Of a stretch of 64,000 nt of DNA, positions 39,502-49,167 are shown piece after piece. The DNA comes from JBDFMH01 sp047238125. Lineage in GTDB: Bacteria > Pseudomonadota > Alphaproteobacteria > Sphingomonadales > Sphingomonadaceae. Position 1 is the first letter of the stretch. Each line of letters opens with the position of its first letter. The stretch lies in contig NZ_JBDFMH010000001.1 of assembly GCF_047238125.1 (NCBI RefSeq), positions 2,294,001 to 2,358,000 on the forward strand, in the 5' to 3' direction. The notes under the pieces are model-generated. The model searched no databases. It was not told where the DNA came from and saw only the letters and a list, made by a program, of their open reading frames with translations. A program made the position numbers and the translations under genes.

Positions 39502-40779
39502 TCAGCCGCCGGCGCGCTCGATATCCGCGCCGACTGCGGACAGTTTCTCTTCCAGCCGTTCATAGCCGCGATCGAGATGATAGACGCGGTGGACCTGCGT
39601 CTCGCCTTCCGCCGCCAGCCCTGCGATGATCAGGCTCATCGATGCGCGCAGGTCGGTGGCCATCACCTCGGCACCGGCCAGCCGGTCGACCCCGCGCACC
39701 ACCGCAGATCGTCCGCGCACCTGGATGTCCGCCCCCATCCGCGCCAGTTCGGGCACATGCATGTAGCGGTTCTCGAAGATGGACTCGGTGAATACGCTCG
39801 CCCCGTCCGCTAGCGCCAGCATCGCCATGAACTGGGCCTGCATGTCGGTGGGGAAGGCAGGGAACGGCGCGGTCGACAGCGTCAGCGGCTTCAGCCGCCC
39901 ATCGGCTGCGATCCGGATCCCGCTCGCGCCGGGCTCCACCGTCACGCCCGCATCGCGCAGCCCCTCCAGGATCGCTGCCATATCGTCGACGCGCGCGCCG
40001 GCCAGTTCGATATCGCCCCCGGTGATCGCCGCCGCGCAGGCATAGCTGCCCGCCTCGATCCGGTCCGGCATCACCTGATAGGTGGCGCCGTGCAGCCGCT
40101 CCCTGCCCTGGATCACCAGCCGCTCGGTGCCGATGCCCGCGATCTCCGCCCCCATCGCCACCAGGCAGCGCGCCAGATCGGTGATCTCGGGCTCGCGCGC
40201 GGCGTTGTCGATGATCGTCTCGCCGCGTGCCAGCACCGCGGCCATCAGCGCATTCTCGGTCGCGCCCACCGAAACCAGCGGGAACACGATCCGTCCGCCC
40301 TTCAGCCCGCCCTCGGGCGCGGTGGCCTTCACATAGCCGGCCGTGATCTCGATCTCGGCGCCCAGCGCCTCCAGCGCCTTCAGGTGCAGGTCGATCGGGC
40401 GGTTGCCGATCGCGCAGCCGCCGGGCAGCGATACCGTCGCCTCCCCGGCGCGCGCCAGCAGCGGCCCCAGCACCAGGATCGAGGCGCGCATCTTGCGCAC
40501 GATATCGTAGGGGGCGACCGTCGATCCGATCTTCAGCGCCCGCATCGTCATCACGCGGCCGACTTCGCCGCGCGTGCCTTCCACCATCGTCGAGACGCCG
40601 AGCTCGTTCAGCAGGTGGCCGAAACTGTCGACATCGGCCAGCCGCGGCAGGTTGCGCAGCGTCAACGGCTCATCGGTCAGCAGCGCGCAGGGCAGCAGCG
40701 TGAGCGCGGCGTTCTTCGCGCCCGATATGGCGATGCGGCCCGATAGGCGCCGGCCGCCGCGGATGATGATCCTGTCCAT
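39502..40779 (-). CDS. murA: UDP-N-acetylglucosamine 1-carboxyvinyltransferase
   Basis: MurA transfers enolpyruvate from PEP to UDP-GlcNAc, the first committed step of peptidoglycan synthesis. The 425-aa protein has the paired GAKNAALTLLPCALL start and the active-site loop SLPGGCAIGNRPIDLH, with C122 corresponding to Cys115 of E. coli, the fosfomycin target. It is convergent with the OmpA-like gene and divergent from the Crp/Fnr regulator. Confidence 0.97.
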   Translation of the reverse strand: MDRIIIRGGRRLSGRIAISGAKNAALTLLPCALLTDEPLTLRNLPRLADVDSFGHLLNELGVSTMVEGTRGEVGRVMTMRALKIGSTVAPYDIVRKMRASILVLGPLLARAGEATVSLPGGCAIGNRPIDLHLKALEALGAEIEITAGYVKATAPEGGLKGGRIVFPLVSVGATENALMAAVLARGETIIDNAAREPEITDLARCLVAMGAEIAGIGTERLVIQGRERLHGATYQVMPDRIEAGSYACAAAITGGDIELAGARVDDMAAILEGLRDAGVTVEPGASGIRIAADGRLKPLTLSTAPFPAFPTDMQAQFMAMLALADGASVFTESIFENRYMHVPELARMGADIQVRGRSAVVRGVDRLAGAEVMATDLRASMSLIIAGLAAEGETQVHRVYHLDRGYERLEEKLSAVGADIERAGG

Positions 40780-40867
40780 GCCGGATCGTCTATCGCTTTC
40801 ACCCGTGCGATCAACCCGGGCCGGCCCTGCGGCTTTCTGTCGGCACCTTGATCATTGTTAGCGCGCA

Positions 40868-41659
40868 GTGTCCCGCTTTGTTCTAACTGGCGATGGGGAT
40901 TGGGAAAATCGCGACGGAAAATTGGTGACGGGAAGTTTTCTCGCCGAGCGGCTCAGCCACTATGTGGCTCTGACAGCCGCGGAAAATGCCGCGCTCGGCC
41001 GGCTGGAAGGGCAACCGCGTGCCTTGAAGCGGGGCACGATCCTGCAGCAGGAACATGACCGCGCGACCGATGCCTACATCGTCCGACAGGGCTGGCTGCA
41101 CAGCTATGTGCTGCTGGACGACGGCAGCCGCCAGATCCTGCGCCTCCATCTGCCGGGCGAACTGGCCGGCGCATCGGGCGTTGCGTTCGTCAAGGCGACG
41201 GAATCGATCGCCGCGTTGACCGATGTCGTGATCTGCCCGTTCGACAAGGCGGCGCTGAGCCGCACGTTCGTCGATCATCCGCGGCTGGCGGCGCTGATCT
41301 ATCTGATCTCCCAGGCCGAGCGTGTGGCGCTGACCGACCGTCTGGCCTCGCTCGGCCGTACATCGGCCAAGGCGCGCGTCGCAGCGCTGCTGCTCGACAC
41401 GCTCGATCGGCTGCGCGCGATGAATCCAGATCTCGGGCCCACGATCGTCTTCCCGCTGACCCAGGAAGAAATCGGCGACGCCACCGGGCTGACCGCGGTC
41501 CATGTCAACCGGATGATGCGCGTGCTGGTCGAGGAGGGGCTGATCGCCCGGTCCGGCACCTCGCTCTGCCTGCTCGACGAACAGCGGCTCCGGCGCATCT
41601 CCAACCATGTCAACCGCCACGCGGATTTCGACACGAGCTGGCTGCCGCCGGCAAGCTAG
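40868..41659 (+). CDS. Crp/Fnr-family transcriptional regulator
   Basis: The 263-aa regulator has a cyclic-nucleotide-binding-type beta-roll (about 35-150) and a C-terminal winged HTH (about 170-245; LTQEEIGDATGLTAVHVNRMMRVL). It lacks the N-terminal cysteine cluster of oxygen-sensing FNR. The start is GTG 40868. It stands alone upstream of the trehalose operon on the same strand, separated by about 140 bases, so it could control it; this is inference from position only. Confidence 0.88.
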   Translation: MSRFVLTGDGDWENRDGKLVTGSFLAERLSHYVALTAAENAALGRLEGQPRALKRGTILQQEHDRATDAYIVRQGWLHSYVLLDDGSRQILRLHLPGELAGASGVAFVKATESIAALTDVVICPFDKAALSRTFVDHPRLAALIYLISQAERVALTDRLASLGRTSAKARVAALLLDTLDRLRAMNPDLGPTIVFPLTQEEIGDATGLTAVHVNRMMRVLVEEGLIARSGTSLCLLDEQRLRRISNHVNRHADFDTSWLPPAS

Positions 41660-41798
41660 CGCCTGGTAGCCGAGGCGCGCGAGTCCGGCGCCGATCCATC
41701 GGGCCGATCCGGCCATGTGCTCGCACAATGCCGCCGAGCGGTGGCGATCCCCGGACCATTGCCCGTGCCAGACCGCGCCCGGGCCGCTAGACAGGGCC

Positions 41799-42563
41799 AT
41801 GCCCGATATGCCTAGCACTTCCGCCGCGTCCGTGCCGCTGCCCCGTCCACCCGGCCTGCTCTCCGCCGGCGCGAGCCTGCTGCTCGATTTCGACGGGACG
41901 CTTGTCGACCTGGCCGATCGGCCGGACGCAGTGGCCTTCGATCCTCCGCTGATTGCCCTGCTCGGCCGGCTGACGGGAACTTTCGGCGGCCGCATCGCCT
42001 TGGTCAGTGGACGGTCGGTCGCGCAGCTCGAACATTTCCTGGGCGGCGCGCTCGGCGGGATCGCGCTGGTCGGCAGCCACGGCGCTGAGATGCGCATCGG
42101 CGATCGCCACCTGTCGCCCGATCGGCCGGCCTCGCTGGCGCAGGCCGAACGCATCGTTCGCGCGCAGATCGGCGATCGGGCCGGCGTCGTGATCGAGGCG
42201 AAATCGCTGGGGATCGCGATCCATTACCGGATGGCACCGGCGTTAGAAGGGGAGGCCCGTGCGCTTGCAGAGCGGATCGCGACGGATACGGGGTTGGTCG
42301 TTCAGGATGGGAAGATGATGATCGAGCTTCATGCCGCCGGGCACGACAAGGGCGCGGGTATCGCCGGGTTGATGCGACAGCCGGGTTTCGCCGGTACGAA
42401 GCCGATTTTCCTGGGTGACGACCTGACCGATGAGGCGGGCTTTGCGGTCGTGGCGACACTCGGCGGCATGCCCGTCCTGGTCGGGCCGCCCCGCCCCACC
42501 GCAGCGCGCTACCGCCTTGCCGATGTCGCCGCCGTCCGCGCGTGGCTGGGATACGCAGCATGA
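41799..42563 (+). CDS. otsB: Trehalose-6-phosphate phosphatase
   Basis: OtsB removes phosphate from trehalose 6-phosphate. The 254-aa HAD-superfamily enzyme has LLLDFDGTLVDL with the nucleophile D, VSGRSVAQLE, SHGAEMR, and the metal-binding FLGDDLTDEAGF. ATG 41799 follows an ACAGGG ribosome binding site. Its stop overlaps the next start (ATGA), so it is the first gene of the otsB-GH15-otsA operon. Confidence 0.95.
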   Translation: MPDMPSTSAASVPLPRPPGLLSAGASLLLDFDGTLVDLADRPDAVAFDPPLIALLGRLTGTFGGRIALVSGRSVAQLEHFLGGALGGIALVGSHGAEMRIGDRHLSPDRPASLAQAERIVRAQIGDRAGVVIEAKSLGIAIHYRMAPALEGEARALAERIATDTGLVVQDGKMMIELHAAGHDKGAGIAGLMRQPGFAGTKPIFLGDDLTDEAGFAVVATLGGMPVLVGPPRPTAARYRLADVAAVRAWLGYAA

Positions 42564-44356
42564 CTGCGACGCTCGAACTCTGGCCGATCGGCAATTGCCA
42601 GGTCTCGGCGCTGGTCGATCGCGCCGGCCGCTTCGTGTGGGGCTGCACGCCCCGGGTGGACGGGGATCCGGCCTTCTGCTCGCTCCTCGACGACAAGCCC
42701 CCTGCCGGCGAGACCGCTTATGGTTTCTGGGAGATCGATCTCGACGGCGCGGTCGAGACGACCCAATCCTATCTGCGCAACACACCGGTGCTGGTGACGC
42801 GGCATGTCGATGGCCAGGGCAATGCGATCGAGGTGATCGATTTCTGCCCGCGCTACAGGCATAATGGGCGGATCTACCGCCCGGTGGCGTTCGCGCGCAT
42901 CGTGCGGCCCGTCGCCGGCAGCCCGCGGATTCGCATGCGGCTGCGCCCGGCGCGTGACTGGGGGGCAACCCGCGCGACCACCACGCGCGGTTCGAACCAC
43001 ATCCGTTATCTGGTCGCCGATCGCGTGCTGCGGCTTTCGACGACTGCCGCGATCGGCTGGATCGAGGATGAGCGGCTGTTCCGGGTCGAGCGCCCACTGC
43101 ACTTCTTCCTCGGGCCCGATGAGAGCTTTGCGCAGGAGATCGGCCCGGCGCTCGATTCGATGCTGGATCACACCATCAACGAATGGCGGCTCTGGGTGCG
43201 CGGCCTGGCCACCCCCTATGAATGGCAGGAGGCCGTGATCCGCGCGGCGATCACGCTGAAGCTGTGTCAGCATGAGGAAACCGGCGCGATCGTCGCCGCG
43301 CTCACCACGTCGATCCCCGAACATGCCGATTCCGGCCGGAACTGGGACTATCGCTACTGCTGGATCCGCGACGCCTATTACACCGTGCAGGCGCTGAACC
43401 GGCTCGGCGCACTCGACGTACTGGAATCCTATCTCGAATATCTGCGCAACATCGTCGACAATGCCCGCGATGGTCATATCCAGCCGCTCTACGGCGTCGG
43501 CGGCGAAGCGACGCTGGTTGAACGCGAGGCCGAGGCGCTGTCCGGCTATCGCGGCATGGGCCCGGTCCGCGTTGGCAACCAGGCCTATGAACAGATCCAG
43601 CACGATGCCTATGGCCAGATCATCCTGTCGAACGCCCAGGCCTTTTTCGATCACCGACTGCTGCGGATCGGCGGCATCGAGGATTTCGTGGCGCTCGAAC
43701 CTGTCGGCGAACGCGCCTGGCAGAGCTTCGACAAGCCGGATGCCGGGCTGTGGGAACTGCGCACCAAGAGCCATGTCCACACCTATTCCGCCGCTATGTG
43801 CTGGGCCGCGTGCGACCGGCTCGCCAACGCCGCGGAGGTGCTGGGCCTGCCCGAGAAGCATGGCTTCTGGCGCGACCGGGCCAACCGGATGCGCTCGCGG
43901 ATCGAATCCGCTGCCTGGCGCCCCGACACCGAGCGGATCTCCGCCACCTTCGCCGGCGACGATCTCGACGCCAGCCTGCTACAGCTTCTCGACCTGCGTT
44001 TCCTCGCCCCGAGTGACCCGCGCTTCCTTGGTACGCTGGCGGCCGTAGAGGCCGGTTTGCGCCGCGGATCGCACATGCTGCGCTATGCGATCGAGGATGA
44101 TTTCGGCCTGCCGCACACCGCGTTTAACGTCTGCACCTTCTGGCTGATCGAGGCGCTGCATTTCACCGGCCGCGATGCGGATGCCCGCCTGCTGTTCGAA
44201 GAAATGCTGTCGCGCTGCACGCCGGCCGGCCTGCTGTCGGAGGACATCGATCCGGTGACCGGTGAGCTTTGGGGCAATTATCCGCAGACCTATTCGCTAG
44301 TCGGCATGATCAACTGCGCGGTGCTGCTCAGCAAGCCATGGAGCGCGATCCGTTGA
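42560..44356 (+). CDS. GH15-family glycoside hydrolase (glucoamylase/trehalase-like)
   Basis: The 598-aa inverting alpha-glucosidase family protein has the N-terminal beta domain (IGNCQVSALVDRAGRFVWGC) and the (alpha/alpha)6 barrel with NWDYRYCWIRDA (catalytic acid region), and LSEDIDPVTGELWGNYPQTYS (catalytic base region). Members of this group include GH15 trehalases of actinobacteria. Between otsB and otsA, a trehalase or trehalose-recycling role is more likely than starch breakdown, but the specificity cannot be read from sequence. No signal peptide is seen. Confidence 0.92.
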   Translation: MTATLELWPIGNCQVSALVDRAGRFVWGCTPRVDGDPAFCSLLDDKPPAGETAYGFWEIDLDGAVETTQSYLRNTPVLVTRHVDGQGNAIEVIDFCPRYRHNGRIYRPVAFARIVRPVAGSPRIRMRLRPARDWGATRATTTRGSNHIRYLVADRVLRLSTTAAIGWIEDERLFRVERPLHFFLGPDESFAQEIGPALDSMLDHTINEWRLWVRGLATPYEWQEAVIRAAITLKLCQHEETGAIVAALTTSIPEHADSGRNWDYRYCWIRDAYYTVQALNRLGALDVLESYLEYLRNIVDNARDGHIQPLYGVGGEATLVEREAEALSGYRGMGPVRVGNQAYEQIQHDAYGQIILSNAQAFFDHRLLRIGGIEDFVALEPVGERAWQSFDKPDAGLWELRTKSHVHTYSAAMCWAACDRLANAAEVLGLPEKHGFWRDRANRMRSRIESAAWRPDTERISATFAGDDLDASLLQLLDLRFLAPSDPRFLGTLAAVEAGLRRGSHMLRYAIEDDFGLPHTAFNVCTFWLIEALHFTGRDADARLLFEEMLSRCTPAGLLSEDIDPVTGELWGNYPQTYSLVGMINCAVLLSKPWSAIR

Positions 44357-45720
44357 GCCGCCTCATCGTCATCTCAAACCGCGTCTCGGCGCCGACTGCC
44401 GACCAGCCCGGCGCGCAGGGCGGGCTCGCAGTGGCGCTCACCGCCGCACTGCGCGAGGCCGAAGGCATCTGGTTCGGCTGGTCGGGCGAGACCGGCGAGA
44501 CCACAGAGGCCCGGTTCGAGACTTATGACGGCGTGACCTCCGCCACCATCGATCTGCCCGAACAGGACGTGGAGGAATATTATGACGGCTATGCCAACCG
44601 CACGCTCTGGCCCCTCTTCCATTACCGGCTGGGGCTGACCGAGTTCGAGCGCGACTTCCAGGGCGGGTATGAACGCGTCAACCGGCTGTTCGGCACGGTC
44701 ATCGGCCCGCACATCCTGCCCGACGACCTGATCTGGGTGCATGACTATCACATGATCCCGCTCGGCTGGGTGCTGCGGCAGCAGGGGCTGACCAACCGGC
44801 TGGGCTTCTTCCTGCACATTCCCTGGCCGCCGACCCGGCTGCTGACCGCGCTGCCCGAACATCGCCGGTTGGTGGAGGCGCTGTTCGCCTATGACGTGGT
44901 CGGCTTCCAGACCCGCGAATGGCTTGAGACCTTCCACGATTATGTGGTCCGCGAGATGGGCGGCACGATCGGCGCCGACGACCAGGTGACCGTGGGCGGT
45001 CGCACGATCCGCGTCATCGCCTGCCCGATCGGGATCGACGCGCGCGAATTCATCGCCAGCGCGGGCAGCGCGCAGGCGCTGGATACGCATGCCCGCATGG
45101 TCGACAGCGCAATCGGCCGCAAGCTGATCGTAGGCGTCGACCGGCTCGATTACTCCAAAGGGCTCGAGGAGCGGTTCAACGGCTATCAGCGCTATCTCGA
45201 AACGCGGCCGGATGCGCACGCCAATGTCTTCATGCTGCAGATCGCGCCGCCCTCACGCGCGACCGTCCAGAGCTACCGCGATATCCGCGCCGCGCTGGAT
45301 GCTCAGTCCGGCCGGATCAACGGTGCGTTCGCCGATATCGACTGGGTGCCGTTGCGCTATGTGAACCAGGGTTTCCCGCGCAACGTGCTGGCCGGCGTCT
45401 ATCGCGCCGCGCGGATCGGCCTCGTCACGCCGCTGCGCGACGGGATGAACCTCGTCGCCAAGGAATATGTCGCGGCTCAGGATCCGGAGGATCCCGGCGT
45501 GCTGGTGCTGTCGCGCTTCGCCGGGGCCGCGGCGCAATTGGAAGATGCGCTACTCGTCAATCCCTACAGCCCCGACGACATCGCCGACGCGATCGATCGC
45601 GCATTGGCCATGCCGCGCGAGGAGCGAATCGCCCGCTGGACCAAGCTGTTCCGCAACATCTGCGACGAGGATGTGATCTGGTGGCGCAAGCGCTTCACCG
45701 ATCGCCTCGCCGCCGACTGA
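44338..45720 (+). CDS. otsA: Trehalose-6-phosphate synthase
   Basis: OtsA joins UDP-glucose (or ADP-glucose) and glucose 6-phosphate. The 460-aa GT20 enzyme has LIVISNRVSAP, the GWSGE loop, VHDYHMIPLGW, FLHIPWPP, GVDRLDYSKGLEERF and LRDGMNLVAKEY. ATG 44338 overlaps the GH15 stop by 19 bases. The last 265 codons are repeated at 61241-62039 with many synonymous changes. OtsA, GH15 and OtsB together would make and recycle trehalose for osmotic or desiccation stress. Confidence 0.96.
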   Translation: MERDPLSRLIVISNRVSAPTADQPGAQGGLAVALTAALREAEGIWFGWSGETGETTEARFETYDGVTSATIDLPEQDVEEYYDGYANRTLWPLFHYRLGLTEFERDFQGGYERVNRLFGTVIGPHILPDDLIWVHDYHMIPLGWVLRQQGLTNRLGFFLHIPWPPTRLLTALPEHRRLVEALFAYDVVGFQTREWLETFHDYVVREMGGTIGADDQVTVGGRTIRVIACPIGIDAREFIASAGSAQALDTHARMVDSAIGRKLIVGVDRLDYSKGLEERFNGYQRYLETRPDAHANVFMLQIAPPSRATVQSYRDIRAALDAQSGRINGAFADIDWVPLRYVNQGFPRNVLAGVYRAARIGLVTPLRDGMNLVAKEYVAAQDPEDPGVLVLSRFAGAAAQLEDALLVNPYSPDDIADAIDRALAMPREERIARWTKLFRNICDEDVIWWRKRFTDRLAAD

Positions 45721-45749
45721 GCCTGTGGATCAGACCGGCGGTGCGATCA
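44922..45749 (+). repeat. 828-bp direct repeat, left copy (otsA 3' end plus fasciclin tail)
   Basis: This segment matches 61241-62068 without length change. It covers the last 265 otsA codons, the spacer and the last few codons of the fasciclin gene. I estimate only a few per cent mismatch by eye, mostly synonymous. It is the complete-context copy, so it is likely the resident one. Confidence 0.9.
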
Positions 45750-46371
45750 CCCCGTTGACAACGTGAATCACGCCGTTCGACTGTGCGACATCGCTCTGGA
45801 TCACATAGCTGATATTGCCCTGGCCGCCGGTCAGCACGATGTTCGCGCCCTCGATCCGCGCGATGATCGGTGCGCCCTGCAGCGTGGGGAAGGATGCGCT
45901 GCCGCCGCCCGCGGCGATCGCCGCCTTGATCTGCTCCGCAGTCAACGCCTGCGGCAGGACGTGGAACTTGAGGAGCGTTTCGAGCTGGGGCTTGTTCTCA
46001 GGCTTCAGCAGCGTGTCAAGCGTACCCGGCTGGAGCCGTCCGAACGCCGCATTGTTGGGCGCGAATACCGTGAATGGGCCGGGCCCCGATAACGCATCCA
46101 CTAGCCCGGCGGCCTTGATCGCCTGCACGAGCGTGGTGTGCTCGGCGGATTTCGATGCGTTTTCGATGATGGTGAGCGTGGGCAGCATCTGCGCTCCGCC
46201 CACGACTGGATAGGCTTCGGCCGGCGCGGTGGCGATGGGCGCAGGGCTACCGGCTGGCGCCGCGGATGCTGGTGCCGAAGCGCTCTGCATAGGTTCTGAT
46301 GTCGCCGCACAACCGGCGATGGCGAGGCTCGTGCCGAGCAGCGCGGCAATGGCAGCTTTCGATTGTCTCAT
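45730..46371 (-). CDS. Fasciclin-domain lipoprotein
   Basis: The 213-aa protein has a lipoprotein signal ending in the lipobox LAIAGC, an alanine/proline-rich linker, and a single FAS1 domain (about 75-213; SAEHTTLVQAIKAAGL, GPFTVFAPNNAAFGRL and YVIQSDVAQSNGVIHVVNGV). FAS1 domains mediate adhesion or ligand binding. It is predicted to sit on a membrane facing the periplasm. ATG 46371 is chosen to place the signal correctly. The tail of a second copy lies at 62049-62068. Confidence 0.9.
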   Translation of the reverse strand: MRQSKAAIAALLGTSLAIAGCAATSEPMQSASAPASAAPAGSPAPIATAPAEAYPVVGGAQMLPTLTIIENASKSAEHTTLVQAIKAAGLVDALSGPGPFTVFAPNNAAFGRLQPGTLDTLLKPENKPQLETLLKFHVLPQALTAEQIKAAIAAGGGSASFPTLQGAPIIARIEGANIVLTGGQGNISYVIQSDVAQSNGVIHVVNGVIAPPV

Positions 46372-46648
46372 GCTTAATCCATTCATTGATCTTGCCGGAT
46401 CATTGGCACGCCTGCGCACATCGGCGGCAACGTTATCGGCCGCGTGATCCATGGCTGTGGCGATTTGTCCAAAAGGACAGTCTGTAAAAGCATACGCATC
46501 GACCTGTGCGCAGTTCCCTCACGCCTCGAAAGATGCCCAACGGTCCATCATCATCTTGTCGTGATTTGCTACGCACACCGATGCGCTTGCCATCGACCTG
46601 ACATTTGATGCGATCGATCCTGGTTCCGGCTCCGGCCGTCGCTGGCGT

Positions 46649-47770
46649 TTGGACGGATCACGCCCGGCTCGATTAGGAAGCCGCCCATCCTGCCCCATTC
46701 GAAGGACGAGACTGCTGGATCTGCTCGCGCTGCTCCCCGCCTGGCTGAGGCCCTGGCTCTCGGCACTCATCGCTATCCTGGCCGCGCTGCTGATCCATGC
46801 CGTAATCGCGGCGATCGCGCGCCGCGCGATGGATCGCGCCGGATCGTCGACCGGCCTGACGCTGGTCCGCGCGCTCGATCACCCGGCCCGTTGGCTGCTG
46901 GTGGCCCTCGCGCTGTCGGCGATCCAGCCCGCGCTCGCTCTCGATGCGGATGGCCGTCAGGTCTGGCGGCAGGTGTCGGGGCTGCTGATGCCCGCGCTGC
47001 TCGGCTGGCTGGCGATCGGCGGGCTCGGCGCGATCAACCAGATCGTCCAGGCCCGCGCCGACATCAGCGTGGCGGACAATCTGCGCGCGCGTCGACGCCG
47101 CACCCGCGCCAGCATCCTGCACCGGATCGCGCTGATCGCGGTCGGGCTGATCAGCTTCTGCCTGATGCTGATGAGCATCCCCAGCATCCGCAGCATCGGC
47201 GTCACGCTGATCGCATCGGCGGGGCTGGCGGCGCTGGCGGTCGGCGCCGCCGCGCAGCCCGCGCTCAAGAACCTGATCGCCGGGCTGCAGATGGCGTTTA
47301 CCGAGCCGATCCGGCTGGACGACGTCGTGGTGATCGAGGGTGAATGGGGCCGGATCGAGGATATCCGCCTGACCTATGTCGTCGTCAAACTATGGGACGA
47401 GCGGCGATTGGTTGTTCCGGTGTCGCGGTTTCTAGACAGTAGTTTCCAGAATTGGACGCGCCAGACCAGTGAATTGATTGGAAGCGTGCATTGGCAACTG
47501 AACCCGAGCACAGATATTGGGCGCCTGCGTGAATGGCTTGGTGGCTATGTGAGGACCTGTGCGCTTTGGGATGGGCGCTTCTACAATCTGCAGGTGACGG
47601 ACATGAAATCCAACCTGATCGAGGTGCGCGCCTTGGTGACGGCCAAGGACGCATCGGCTGCGTTTGATTTGCGCTGCGAGGTCCGCGAAGCCATGCTTGA
47701 ATTCATCGCGCGCGATATGCCGCTGGCGCTGCCGCGCTCTCGTGCGGAAATCGAATTGGCGAGCAGCTGA
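46649..47770 (+). CDS. MscS-family mechanosensitive channel
   Basis: The 373-aa protein has four or five N-terminal transmembrane segments, then the pore-lining TM3-type helix (AGLAALAVGAAAQPALKNLIAGLQMAFTEP, described as a glycine/alanine-rich stretch) and the cytosolic beta domain beginning RLDDVVVIEGEWGRIEDI. This is the MscS-like channel core, typically releasing solutes on hypo-osmotic shock. The start is uncertain: TTG 46649 gives some arginine-rich residues before the first helix, and no ATG is available before it. Confidence 0.88.
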   Translation: MDGSRPARLGSRPSCPIRRTRLLDLLALLPAWLRPWLSALIAILAALLIHAVIAAIARRAMDRAGSSTGLTLVRALDHPARWLLVALALSAIQPALALDADGRQVWRQVSGLLMPALLGWLAIGGLGAINQIVQARADISVADNLRARRRRTRASILHRIALIAVGLISFCLMLMSIPSIRSIGVTLIASAGLAALAVGAAAQPALKNLIAGLQMAFTEPIRLDDVVVIEGEWGRIEDIRLTYVVVKLWDERRLVVPVSRFLDSSFQNWTRQTSELIGSVHWQLNPSTDIGRLREWLGGYVRTCALWDGRFYNLQVTDMKSNLIEVRALVTAKDASAAFDLRCEVREAMLEFIARDMPLALPRSRAEIELASS

Positions 47771-47807
47771 TAGGCCGATCACAGAAGTCTGTTGAACGGC
47801 GCTTAGG

Positions 47808-49088
47808 TTGCTGCGTTCAAGACCGGTGCAGCTGCCTGAAATCTCCCCCGACCCCTATATTCTGATCCTGACGGCAGCAGGGTTTCTCATTGCCCTCGTC
47901 GCCTGGCTCCCGCTGGCTTTGAAGCGACTGCCTCTGTCTCTGCCGATCGTCTGTATCGCGATCGGCGCGATCATCTTCTCGCTTCCGGCAGTCAGCCTCA
48001 GGCCGCTCCCTCTCGATTATCCTGAAATCACCGAGCGCTTCACCGAATTTGTCGTCATTATCGCGCTGATGGGGGCCGGGCTGAAGCTCGATCGCCCGTT
48101 CAGCTGGCAGCGATGGAATGTAACCTGGCGGCTGCTCGCGATCACGATGCCGCTTTGCATCATGGTGATAACGGGCATCGGAGGCTTGATGCTGGGCCTG
48201 CCTTGGGTGGCAGCTTTACTCCTTGCCGCGAGCCTCGCGCCGACCGATCCGGTGCTGGCGTCGGACGTACAGGTCGGCCCACCCAAATCCGGTGACGAAG
48301 ACGAGGTGCGCTTCGGCCTGACATCCGAAGCCGGGCTGAACGATGGCCTCGCATTCCCGTTCGTTCACCTCGCCATTGCGATCGGGCTCGCGGCCACAAC
48401 CGGCGAGCCATGGGCGAAGCAGTGGGTGCTTCACAATGTGATCTGGGAAATCGCGGTCGGCGTGATCGGAGGGTGGCTGATCGGGCGACTGTTCGGTTGG
48501 CTCACCTTTCACGTTCCTGCCGATACCAGGCTTTCGAAAACTGGAGATGGCCTGATCGCGATTTCAGCGACGTTCATTTCCTATGGCCTGACCGAAGTGA
48601 TCCACGCTTATGGCTTCCTGAGCGTCTTCGTCACTGCACTCACACTGCGCCGGTCCCACCGGGATCACGAATTCAACCGGCAGATGCATGATCTGACCGA
48701 GCAGATCGAACGTTTGGCGATGATGGTCCTGCTACTGCTCTTTGGCGGTGCCATCGTCAGCGGCTTGCTGGGTTCGCTTGAGGCAATCGATGTCGTAGCG
48801 GCCGTGGTGATTTTGCTAGTCGTGCGGCCGCTCGGCGGGCTCGTCGCGCTGCTCGGCTTCAAGGCAAGCATTGCCGAGAAGTCGACGATCGCCTTTTTCG
48901 GAATACGCGGCGTCGGCTCGTTCTATTATCTGGCCTATGGGCTCAACCATTTGGATCTGGCAACCGGCGAACGATTGTGGGCAATCGTCGGCCTCGTTGC
49001 GCTTCTCTCGATCCTGCTGCACGGTCTGACGGTGACGCCGGTGATGAGGTTGCTCGACGAGGGGCAGGGACGCGACCCGGATATCTGA
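47808..49088 (+). CDS. CPA1-type cation:proton antiporter
   Basis: The 426-aa protein has about 12 transmembrane helices, with LAPTDPVLASDVQVG in the TM5 region and the following SEAGLNDGLAFPFV, the ND motif of CPA-type Na+(K+)/H+ antiporters. It ends just after the membrane core, so it lacks a long C-terminal regulatory tail. The start is TTG 47808; GTG 47826 is an alternative. A frameshifted remnant of a related antiporter is at 57240-57481. Confidence 0.9.
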   Translation: MLRSRPVQLPEISPDPYILILTAAGFLIALVAWLPLALKRLPLSLPIVCIAIGAIIFSLPAVSLRPLPLDYPEITERFTEFVVIIALMGAGLKLDRPFSWQRWNVTWRLLAITMPLCIMVITGIGGLMLGLPWVAALLLAASLAPTDPVLASDVQVGPPKSGDEDEVRFGLTSEAGLNDGLAFPFVHLAIAIGLAATTGEPWAKQWVLHNVIWEIAVGVIGGWLIGRLFGWLTFHVPADTRLSKTGDGLIAISATFISYGLTEVIHAYGFLSVFVTALTLRRSHRDHEFNRQMHDLTEQIERLAMMVLLLLFGGAIVSGLLGSLEAIDVVAAVVILLVVRPLGGLVALLGFKASIAEKSTIAFFGIRGVGSFYYLAYGLNHLDLATGERLWAIVGLVALLSILLHGLTVTPVMRLLDEGQGRDPDI

Positions 49089-49167
49089 CATATGTTGCGT
49101 CGTTTAGAGGCGTACCGCATGTCTCCCGATTTCACGGTGACAGGCTTTCGGGGGAGCACAATGTTCG

